Source: Leishmania infantum JPCM5
Taxonomy: Eukaryota > Euglenozoa > Kinetoplastea > Trypanosomatida > Trypanosomatidae
DNA: 64,000 bases
Reading direction: 5' to 3'
Assembly: GCF_000002875.2 (NCBI RefSeq)
Contig: NC_009397.2
Location: 436,501-500,500, forward strand
Both the position numbers and the translations under genes were made by a program. Positions 11,501-19,491 of the stretch are shown here, piece after piece. The notes beneath the pieces were generated by a model, which did not search any database, was not told the DNA's origin, and saw only the letters and a list, made by a program, of their open reading frames with translations. Numbering within the stretch: the first letter of the stretch is position 1; each line of letters opens with the position of its first letter.

Positions 11501-12722
11501 CGACGCAGCTGCCTGGAACGCAATAGAGGGTCTCCCGGCTCACGCGACGTAGCGCCCACGTTTGCCAGCAGATTGTCGCCGGCACATCTGGCCGGACCAC
11601 GCCCGGCGCACCACCGGCAGCACTGGCAGCACTGGCCGCTGCCTTGTCCGTTTTGGAAGGTGGCGAGGCGGGCAATGTGCGCACGGATGGAACACATGTC
11701 GACGCGGTGCCCGTGCGCTGTGCCAGTGTCGCCGCATACTGTGCAACGGTGTAGGCGGAGACGAGGAAGCGACTCGCCTTGTCGCGGTCAGGAAACATGC
11801 ACGTCCACCAGCACCCGCTGCCGCTCCCACCCGCTGCGGACCTCTCAGAGGAGCTGGCTCCACGGATACCAGTGCAGCCGATGTCGAAAAAGGTGAGGTA
11901 CTGTGGCTGTGTAGCGTCTTGACGCAGTTGCAGCGAGTCGCTAGAAAACACAGCGTCGGTGGCGTCGAGAGCAACGCGAGAGAGCACCTGGCGGTTGCTG
12001 CTGATGAGCAGCAACGTCGGACCACCGGCCGCCGCATTTGACGCAGCGACAGCCTCTTGCTGTTCGCGGAGGTGTCGGCGCAGAGCGGCTGACGGCGGTG
12101 AAGCAGCAGAGGTGGTGACTGCGGAGGCAGTAGCAAGGGGCACGCATAGCGCCAGCATGCACGTGCCGCTGTGCAGGGAGTCACGGTACGCTTGTACTAC
12201 CGCGTGCTCGGCTGTGATAAGCCCCGCCCCCGCTTCACCCGTGGCAGCCGCGAGAGCAGCGGCGGCGCCGCCTGCAGCCCCCGTGCCGCCATTGCCATCG
12301 TAATCGAAGCGCGGAGCGAAGAAGGCAGTGGCTTCTGTGGCACCACTGCCGGTATCGGCTGAAGCGCCGTTTGCGACATTCCCGGCAGCGGCGGCCTGCG
12401 TGGCCGGGGGCTGACTTGGTGAGTTACTCATTCCTCGCATCGTCAACGGCGTAGGGCCCGCGCCGAAGAGCTGCGACAGGTTTTGACGAGTGGCTGTTAC
12501 CTTGCTGGGCTCGGGAAGCTGCACTGCTGCTGTGCTTCTCCTGTCGTTGTCGAGGCTTGCGGAGTGGAGCTGCGAAGCCGCGCCCGCCGACAGCGGATCC
12601 TTCGCCAGGCGTGAGCCTGATGTTCCAGACATGGCTCGATCACCGGCACCCGCAGCTGCGAAACGGAAGGCATCGGCGTTGTCGTCGTCACTGTCGGACG
12701 CGAAAAGAACGCGTCGGTTCAT
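8544..12722 (-). CDS. FKBP15-like protein (WH1-like, FKBP-like, coiled coil)
   Basis: 1392 residues from the ATG at 12722. An acidic Ser/Asp N-terminus is followed by a short LSQLFG motif (about residue 84), like the start of animal FKBP15/WAFL. Residues about 185-330 resemble a WH1/PH-type domain, with an LTFFD strand and a WWTCMF strand. Residues about 385-455 resemble the end of an FKBP fold (LVGMRTGESRLVFL), but the usual aromatic active-site residues are not evident, so isomerase activity is doubtful. After a Pro/Ala linker comes a long charged coiled coil (about 590-850), then a low-complexity tail. In other eukaryotes FKBP15 links endosomes to the cytoskeleton; that role here is inference. 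The frame extends 27 codons further upstream; I prefer M28 of that frame because the FKBP15-like N-terminus starts there. Confidence 0.62.
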   Translation of the reverse strand: MNRRVLFASDSDDDNADAFRFAAAGAGDRAMSGTSGSRLAKDPLSAGAASQLHSASLDNDRRSTAAVQLPEPSKVTATRQNLSQLFGAGPTPLTMRGMSNSPSQPPATQAAAAGNVANGASADTGSGATEATAFFAPRFDYDGNGGTGAAGGAAAALAAATGEAGAGLITAEHAVVQAYRDSLHSGTCMLALCVPLATASAVTTSAASPPSAALRRHLREQQEAVAASNAAAGGPTLLLISSNRQVLSRVALDATDAVFSSDSLQLRQDATQPQYLTFFDIGCTGIRGASSSERSAAGGSGSGCWWTCMFPDRDKASRFLVSAYTVAQYAATLAQRTGTASTCVPSVRTLPASPPSKTDKAAASAASAAGGAPGVVRPDVPATICWQTWALRRVSRETLYCVPGSCVEEVPPSAPRTVTATDGTLWDAAAAALVGMRTGESRLVFLTPEDTRVRQPKPRTDSRRSERPGRSAPQLALNTPAVIYMTCLQAVSSPIGTPEPSTPTAAGDLAPLIPPPPAPAPATAAAATSVSVSAPPPAAEPSQAPGAASALSTNTLLQQLLLHFLQQQPQQPLPSAPASERGTSQQVWESIECALTRVQVQLGSLYEKIDRLDIEAKLQHNNTELERVMRRVVGRAPQEEIAIEDSLKDREELLASIERHRHKFEEANANYQRALEAMGRLSDRAQALERDLRLQQDIWAQQRKDEAEQMRLRLVERDARHRDELERVSEERYATGRSDGHAAGYREGRQATLLEVEGSGTGGDGGGPVVMQWREKLMAKDQEVIALQTALQDAKFRHDRDRRQLRAEIDVLTELNEKLQHLQANADVRVPEETVQQQCKRIKRTLNAVYNQVEEQLLQLSSLERRSGPGGRRSSPTVDEGNSIEGAGESLDADGSGSSGVVAVDDVLAIVTVAIRSEAQVAVTEIRSDEVRRAAANAELRARTLARRSGQHPTPASYDGHRPSTSSALLVGYGVKEEVGGPKAEHSSVAKRASTPPPLPPVHTSASQGALAVVAATLLPNVAQAASMKASVAEAAEGAAEATLHGDGHLCEGTGVARATASPVTAEEPFHYKTGTQWGDVGNGGAGSVACRPYSAPAHADPGATAAASVLSSAADGKGVSVPDVGADSLHSALSWSTTAPIAEIERDSVGARAGEALRWNAGDSADGGSRAFSSAFIATGGAADDAVAARASAELWSSPGVGEEVQRAPTPNATAANIATTSSTPTRMGADSPFTMNRARVALEVVRAGDTEKAHMTRCSTDSLSPLSSPAKQGRMTTRLPADAPASPPLSAPHSGSDDGDGTRRGDEAIGASPSGSMREAACVREPRTDASQQALPLVPPVLPSDASLVGAAADLATPSCDAQLFSSPSTALGDWQGSRLFGSPPSAGGG

Positions 12723-14273
12723 GTCGGTGCCGCCGCCCTCTGACGCACACGCACACAAACAGACAAGCACCGGCGCACGCCGGAGTCTCACACCCCTCTG
12801 CACTGACGCTTTTCTGCAGGAGACCCTATTTTCGTTGGTTGGTTTGGTTGTTGTTTTCGGTTGTCTTATGCGTCCTCTCGCGGTAGCGGTGCAGGACTAG
12901 CGCGCACGGCTGCTACCCTCTATCCCGAGGTGATGGCGAGACGAGCGCCACACACCAGAAGAAAAAAGAAGAATACGCGTTGTGTTGAGCGCTCTCGTGC
13001 GTGCGTGTGCGTGTGTATGGTGGTGCTGAGTGAGCAACGTTCTGCACTCGATGGTCTCCGCTCACTTGCCCGAAGGGGGCCTGCCTTGAGAGAAAAAAGT
13101 GTCGTGGGGTGCTGCGACTGATCGACTAGAGGGGTGTGTTGGAGGGGGAGGGGGGGGCAGAGTCGATAAAGATCTTGGGTTTCACTCATGCATGCACGAA
13201 GTGATGTGAGCATGGGTGAACGTGCACCTCTTTCGCGTGCACCGACACACGCACACGCCTACACTCTCTACTAGAGGCAACAAAAGACGGCAGCGGCTGG
13301 CGAGGCGCACGTGCGCAAAACCAATAAAGCCGGAGGGAGAAAGCGAGCGAGTTGGAGCTGTACATTTATGAGCGCGTGAACCATGCAGGCTGTGTGAAGG
13401 GAGAGGGAGGGGGGCGCAGAATCGTCTGCGACGCCTGGTCACACTCGCAACAAGAAAAAAGAGATGCACACACCCACACCGACGCATATCAAAGTCGCTT
13501 CCTGTTTCTGCTGAGGTACGCGCGCGCTGTGCTGACATGCGAGCAACGATGAAAGGAGAAACAGGCATCCGTTTTGTTTTTGTGCTGCGTCTGCGGGAAT
13601 CGGATGCACACCCGTGTTGATGTGTCGATGGGGGAGGGGTGAGGGCATTGCTCAGAGGAGGGACACGAGAGACCGCTGATCAAGAGTGGCATGCAACAAC
13701 AGGGAGGGAATAACAACAACGAACGAAGAAGAGGAGGGAGGAAGGGAGGGTTGTGGGTGGTGGGAAAGCCGGAAGAAGAGACGCTCAGACGCATCTGTGC
13801 TGTTTCTCTTCTCGACAGCGTGATACAAGCACGCCGACCTTTCTCTTTTCTTTGTCTTCGCTATGCCGCTTCTCACCTTGCCACCACGCACCGCATTTTA
13901 TTTTCGAGACATCGACAGCAACCGAAATGGGGCGAGAGGAGCAAACCAAACCAAGCGCCCCTTCCCCACCCCACCCTCTCCCAAGTAAAGGGCATGTAAG
14001 AAAAAAAAAAGAAACGGCAAGTACGTCTACGTGTACATCGGAAAGAGGCGGCGAGAGAGAGAGAGAGACATCGAACAAAAACCACTTACACATCGCGCAC
14101 GCCCGCCCACACGCCCACTCTTTGTACATCCGTGGAGGCGGCCCATCAAGCGCATCCGCCATCGCAGCAGCAGCACCCGCCGTGGCGCAAACGCCGCCAT
14201 CTCAGTAAACGGGCGAACGTAAAGTGAATAAAGAGCACACAAAAACGCGTCATGGACGCCCGCAACAGAGGCT
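12723..14273. other. 1.5-kb intergenic spacer
   Basis: No gene seen. It has mixed purine-rich and pyrimidine-rich low-complexity sequence, including GA runs near 14050-14070. It would hold the 5' end of the FKBP15-like transcript on the left and the 3' untranslated region of the AK7-like gene on the right. Confidence 0.5.
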
Positions 14274-17200
14274 TCACAGATCACAGAAGATATCGTCGTG
14301 TGGGTTGTGACGAATGAGCCACTCCGCCAGGTAATCCACCGGGTCTGCTGGTCGCGTTGCACACACCTCCAAAAGACCCTTGTGCAGGAGGGGCAACACG
14401 CGCTCCTGCAGGTAGTTTGTCATGGGCCGCTTGCGCGCTTCCAGCTCCGCCACGTCAGCCTGCTTAAGCGCTAGAAGTCTCTCCTCGGCTACTGAGCGGG
14501 CTTCAGACTCCTGCGCGCACTCCAGGGATTCGGCAGCCGCCTGGGCCGCTATCTGCTGAGCGCGGCCGTCCTCCTCCTCAGCCAGCAGACAGCGCTGGCG
14601 CACGGCCTCGCGCTGGATCTCCTCCAGGCTCTTGCCAAAGTTGTGAGGGCATCCGAGAATAACTTGCTCGAGCAGCTTCTCCGTGCTGCTGAGCTGCGGC
14701 GGTGCGTATGCGGACATGGGCGGCAAAGGTGGCACAAGAGGCTCGTTGCCTTCGATGGCCACCAAGTGCACCTCGGCGCGGCGCTCCTCGCCCGTCGCGC
14801 TGCCAGTGCTCAGCAGCGGCGCGGTGGTGGCAGCCGCACACTCCCAGTAACTGAGCACCGAATACGGCATGTCAACGTACTCTCGCTTGTACGTCTGGAG
14901 AGCGTGGTAGAAGGCTTCCACGTCGACGTTGCGTGTGGCATCGTCGTTGCCGCAGGCGTTCACCGCGCCCTCCTCCGACGCCGCACCCATCGCCTTAAGG
15001 CGGCTCAGCAGGTACGCGTCGGACGCTTGAAGCACAATGACGTGGTTTGGCAGCCGGGCATCGCTCGCCGGCTCCTTTGCCGGAGCCGCCTCCGCGGCGC
15101 CGGCTTCTTTGTCGTCGTGGCCGTCGCCCGCAGCACCAGATGCAGCGGTCGCAGGGGCGCCGCCTTCGTTGGCGTAGCGTGGCCGGAGCGCCTCTTCCTC
15201 TGTCAGCGGCGGCTGGAGCTGGTCATCCTCGTCGTCGCCGAACACGAGCCGCGCCAACTCCAACGTCGTCGGCACCCCATCCAGCACGAATCCCTGCACC
15301 CGACAATCTGGCTGGGCAAGGCGCCAGCGCAGCATGAGAGCGAGGGCGCGGGGCTGGAACGGCGCATGCTGCAGAGCAGCTTTGAGCTGCTGCTGCTCCT
15401 CTTCCTCCTCTCGCGTCTTCTGCGCATCCTTGTTGCCTTTTTTCTTCGCGTTGGCGCCACCGCCACCCGCGGTGGCGGCTTTCTTTTTTGGGTTCACCTC
15501 AGGCGTCGGCGGTCGTTGGTGCAGCCGAAGCAGCAGCACGCGTTCCATCTCCGCAATCTTGCTGATCCACGCATGCGCTTGCGGCTGCTCGGCCCACCAC
15601 TCCAACACGAACATGTCGAGCTCCTCCTCCTCCGCCTGGGTGAGGGCCAGCTCGGTTGCAACGGCCTCATCGTCGTCGTGGACCGCCATCGTCGCCACGC
15701 AGGCGTCCGCACCGGCTCCTGTCGGCGCTTCTCCTGGCCCGCTGTAGTTATTTGCGCGATTGGCACTGCTGCCAGGGCGGTAGCTGCCGTGACTCGCCAG
15801 GTCAGCGGCTTCAACCGAATCCTGCTCGTTGTCGCCCGGTGACCCCACTCCTTCCCGAGCACCTGCTAAGGAGGCATCGAGACGTTCGGCCTGGGCATCC
15901 CACTCACGTTGCTGCCACGCCAGCAGACGGCGCCGCTTCAGCCCGAGGCGGCGTTCCCGCTCAGCTTCTCGCACCGCGGCCTTCGTCGACTCCACACGTG
16001 AGCGGAGCTCTTTCAAGGCGGCCGTGTAGTCGAGCACGACCGAGTCCAGGGACACGCGTGGAAGGCGGTAGTAGCGCGCCACACGCGTGGCGAGGTACGT
16101 CTTTCCGACCAGCGGCGGTCCAACAATGGCAATGCGGTGCGGTTGGACGTGGCGGGCGGCGGTGAACTCGTCTGCGACGGCACGAAGATGGCGACGGATG
16201 CCGCCCTCTGCAATCCATGTGTTCGGCAGGGGCAACTGCTGCTGCGCGGAGGCGACCGCATCGCTCGACTCGGCCCCTTCCTCGGCATCCTCGGTGCGTG
16301 CCATGATGATCCGCATCGTCTCCGGCTCGACACGCAGGTCAATCGTGAAGCGCTCCACGTCGCGGTAGAGCGGGTACGATTCTGGCGCGACGGGGTGCAT
16401 CGCGCACCGCCCACCAAACATGCGGTTCACGGCGGAGACGATGCTCTGCCAAGAGTTCTGGTTGCTCCCGTCCGTGGCGAAGAGGTAGCGCCGCTCGGGG
16501 AACGGCAGGGCGTCAGCAGGGCACCGGAGCAGTTTGCGCACAAAGCAGGCAAGATCCTGCACGTGCACGATCGGCACGCGCTGGTGGCCGCTGCCGAAGA
16601 TCGGCAGCGTTGCCGAGGTCGCCGCGTGCTCGTTCTCCTTCTTCTCTGGCTCGGCAGACCACGCTAGGCGGAAGAGAGGTTCGAGTACGTCCTCCTCGCC
16701 TCCGTAGGTGAGGCCTCCGCAAATGACAAAGGTGTCCAGCGGCAGGCCGTTCGCGTGATGCGCTGCTGCGACGGCCCTCTCGGCATCGCGCCAGTTCAGA
16801 TAGCGCAGATGCGGTACACGACGGTTGTACTGATCCTCCGTCAACACCTCTGCCCTCGCACCCGAGGCGACGGCGTCACCGCCGTCCTCCCTGTCTTCGT
16901 CCTCTCCATCGCCGCCGCTGTTGTCCTCACCCTTGGCTGCGCTCTCGTCGCCGCGCATCGCGTCCACTACAGCGTGCCGGGATCGGTCCTGCGCCTCAGC
17001 GAGAATGCTCTCCAGGAAACGCGGTGGAGGCGGGGGGTACGGCGCTTCGACGTCCTCCTCGCCATCAGCGACAGGGCTATCGTCCTCGTCGTTTCCGTCG
17101 CCAGCGGCAACTTCCCCTTCCTCCAGCGACGGAGTGGCGTACCACGTCATGAGGCTGGAAAGCAGGACCAGACGCTTCGGTCGCTCAAAGGAGGGCTGCA

Positions 17201-17708
17201 TCTGCAGGAACTGCACCACCTCTAGCACTGTTTGAGCCTGGTGCAGCTCTAGCACGATCCAGTCGCACGCGAGCAGCGCGCTACGCACGGCCAATGTGTC
17301 AAGGCGTGAGAAAAAGGTGCAGGACGCATGCGACTTTAACGGCTTTTCGCTGCCATCGGTGCCATCCACGCCTGCAGTCGGGTGGCTATCCTCCGCTTCA
17401 AATGGCCCAGACCCCTCCAGCGGCAAAGCCGTTTGGGCACGGGCACTAACGCAGGGCACCAGGGAAGTGTAGCTCTCCTCCAAGACGCTGTTGTCTTCCT
17501 CGGCCACACCACCGACACGTGTCTTCGCCGCTGGCTGCTGCGGTTGCTGCTGGGCAGCCGACGCAGCGGCGTTGAGCTGCTCTGCGGCGGCCGCATCCCA
17601 CATGCAGCCGTAGATGTCGTAGTGCGACGGGTACTGCTGGAACTGACGCAGCAGACGCGTGCCGACGAAGGAGTCCGCGTAGGACAAGAAAACAGACACG
17701 CGCGGCAT
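14274..17708 (-). CDS. Adenylate kinase 7-like protein with Dpy-30 motif
   Basis: 1144 residues from the ATG at 17708. Three modules match the architecture of animal AK7. Residues about 1-460 resemble an NAD-epimerase/short-chain-dehydrogenase-like fold (VSVFLSYADSFVGTRLL at the start, FVICGGLTYG near 327), broken by acidic insertions. The P-loop GPPLVGKT at 530-537 begins an adenylate-kinase-like domain that carries a long insertion rich in Lys, Gly and Gln. The last 45 residues form a Dpy-30-type dimerisation helix pair (YLQERVLPLLHKGL, then PVDYLAEWLIRHNP). AK7 proteins balance ATP, ADP and AMP in motile cilia, so an axonemal role is likely but inferred. The adenylate kinase core is diverged, so catalytic activity needs testing. 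Confidence 0.85.
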   Translation of the reverse strand: MPRVSVFLSYADSFVGTRLLRQFQQYPSHYDIYGCMWDAAAAEQLNAAASAAQQQPQQPAAKTRVGGVAEEDNSVLEESYTSLVPCVSARAQTALPLEGSGPFEAEDSHPTAGVDGTDGSEKPLKSHASCTFFSRLDTLAVRSALLACDWIVLELHQAQTVLEVVQFLQMQPSFERPKRLVLLSSLMTWYATPSLEEGEVAAGDGNDEDDSPVADGEEDVEAPYPPPPPRFLESILAEAQDRSRHAVVDAMRGDESAAKGEDNSGGDGEDEDREDGGDAVASGARAEVLTEDQYNRRVPHLRYLNWRDAERAVAAAHHANGLPLDTFVICGGLTYGGEEDVLEPLFRLAWSAEPEKKENEHAATSATLPIFGSGHQRVPIVHVQDLACFVRKLLRCPADALPFPERRYLFATDGSNQNSWQSIVSAVNRMFGGRCAMHPVAPESYPLYRDVERFTIDLRVEPETMRIIMARTEDAEEGAESSDAVASAQQQLPLPNTWIAEGGIRRHLRAVADEFTAARHVQPHRIAIVGPPLVGKTYLATRVARYYRLPRVSLDSVVLDYTAALKELRSRVESTKAAVREAERERRLGLKRRRLLAWQQREWDAQAERLDASLAGAREGVGSPGDNEQDSVEAADLASHGSYRPGSSANRANNYSGPGEAPTGAGADACVATMAVHDDDEAVATELALTQAEEEELDMFVLEWWAEQPQAHAWISKIAEMERVLLLRLHQRPPTPEVNPKKKAATAGGGGANAKKKGNKDAQKTREEEEEQQQLKAALQHAPFQPRALALMLRWRLAQPDCRVQGFVLDGVPTTLELARLVFGDDEDDQLQPPLTEEEALRPRYANEGGAPATAASGAAGDGHDDKEAGAAEAAPAKEPASDARLPNHVIVLQASDAYLLSRLKAMGAASEEGAVNACGNDDATRNVDVEAFYHALQTYKREYVDMPYSVLSYWECAAATTAPLLSTGSATGEERRAEVHLVAIEGNEPLVPPLPPMSAYAPPQLSSTEKLLEQVILGCPHNFGKSLEEIQREAVRQRCLLAEEEDGRAQQIAAQAAAESLECAQESEARSVAEERLLALKQADVAELEARKRPMTNYLQERVLPLLHKGLLEVCATRPADPVDYLAEWLIRHNPHDDIFCDL

Positions 17709-18135
17709 CTTCTCTTTCGTATATCCGTGACGTGTATGCTGGCTTTCGCGTACAGAAAACCTGCTAAGGGGAGAGCTTCAAGGAGTTCCACCCCGCTGTC
17801 GTGTCTGCGAAGCCCGCACCGACTCGGCGCGCTCTTCTTGACCACAATGAGGGGATGTTGAATGGTAGCAGAAGAGAGCAAGTGAAAGGACGACGACGAG
17901 CTGCAAAACGACGGCCCAAGGGGGACGGCGACGCGATGATGAGAGAGAGCGAGCAATGCCAATCACCGGCCATCGACGCATGCGCACAGCAGAGAGTGAG
18001 AGGGGAGGGGGAGGAGGAGGGAGATGCAACGTGCGAGGTGGAACAGAGAATGGTGCACGCCTGACGAAGGCGCAGAGAGCTGGAGGAGACGAAGAGGTCA
18101 TGAGGGCAAAGTGTGCAAGAGGCCGCCGCTACGAG

Positions 18136-18236
18136 NNNNNNNNNNNNNNNNNNNNNNNNNNNNNNNNNNNNNNNNNNNNNNNNNNNNNNNNNNNNNNNNN
18201 NNNNNNNNNNNNNNNNNNNNNNNNNNNNNNNNNNNN
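18136..18236. other. Assembly gap (about 100 N)
   Basis: A run of N about 100 long, directly next to a CA microsatellite. The assembly probably broke on the repeat, so the true length of this spacer is unknown. Confidence 0.99.
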
Positions 18237-18280
<44 letters not shown>

Positions 18281-18311
18281 ACATACACACACACACACAC
18301 ACACACAAACA

Positions 18312-18362
<51 letters not shown>

Positions 18363-18373
18363 ACATACACACA
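18237..18373. repeat. CA microsatellite with AAACACACACATA interruptions
   Basis: CA dinucleotide repeats, regularly interrupted by an AAACACACACATA variant that occurs three times, giving a short higher-order pattern. It abuts the N gap and may continue inside it. Confidence 0.95.
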
Positions 18374-19491
18374 CGCAAGCGTCATCACTGCCGCGCGCTT
18401 TGGGGAAGCACCGCAGAGGCACACATCCCGTCCTCCTCCTCCCGTAACGCACTTGCGCAACTCGACAGGCGAGCCCTCGCAGCCATCAAAAGACGCCCTT
18501 GAACGCCGAGTAAAACAGAGGAGAGGTCGTATATGCATGAGGAAGAGGAGAGGAAGAAAGGGGGAGTCCATCCTCCACCACGCTGCTCTGTGTTCGTCTC
18601 CCCATCCCTGAGTCGTTTTTTATTCTGTTTTCTTTGTCGGCCTGTCTTCTTTTTCGAAGTGTATTACGGCTTACGAACAGCCTCACTTACCTACCAGCCA
18701 TCGACCCTCCTCCTCACCGCCCCCCCCCCCACACACAGACGACTTGCCTTTGCATCCGCATCAGGATCAAAGGCCATGTGCATGCACAGGAGCACACACA
18801 AGCTCAGACATGGGCGCCAATCAGCACCCACACACATACACACGCCCACAAGCGCATCGAGCGAGCACCCACCCTACACGAACCAACCAGTGTAGGAGAA
18901 AGAAACATCGGCAGAGAGTCGAAGACGAATAAATAGCGAACGAAAAGAGAAGCGCCGCCACAACCGATAGACGACAAGAAAAAAGGGAATGGAGAGAGGG
19001 AGGGAAAGCGTTGCTACATCATCACGTGCACCCTTGCATTCTGCATCCCAGACAGAGCCGCGCCCGGCGCACTCACAACCGCAGCCGTAAACGACGAGCA
19101 TCAGGCAAAGCAATCTTGAATTCCTACTCACACCGAGTCGGTGTACGCGCGCGCACCGAGCTACAACGCACAGCCCTTCTCCTCCTCCCCCTCCATCATG
19201 AGAGTGTAGACAAGAAGAAAAGCTACGGGTAGAGCAGGAGAGAGACGACGACGACGCGGGCGATAAACGCCCATAATGTGCCTCTGCCACCATGTCAGCT
19301 GCGCTCGCTGGAGCCACGTCGTAGAGCGACGAGGGAAAGAAGCCGGAAGACCCAAGGTCACTCACCAAGGTATTGCATTGTGGAAGCGCAGGGATTAGCG
19401 GAGTTCGACGGGAATGGTTGAAGATGCAACGCGCCTGTGCCATGCGTTCGGCACCCGCAGTGAGAAGCGTCGTGTCTCTGACCTCCCTGGC

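Larger units (their letters stand above)
17709..19491. other. 1.8-kb intergenic spacer with assembly gap
   Basis: No gene seen. It contains an N gap and an adjoining CA-rich microsatellite, listed separately. The rest is low-complexity sequence that would hold the 5' end of the AK7-like transcript and the 3' untranslated region of the EDC4-like gene. Confidence 0.5.

Noticed and set aside
12723..12803. 27-codon upstream extension of the FKBP15-like gene
   Set aside because: Cys/Arg-rich and without similarity to the family start. It remains possible, since no splice acceptor was pinned down.
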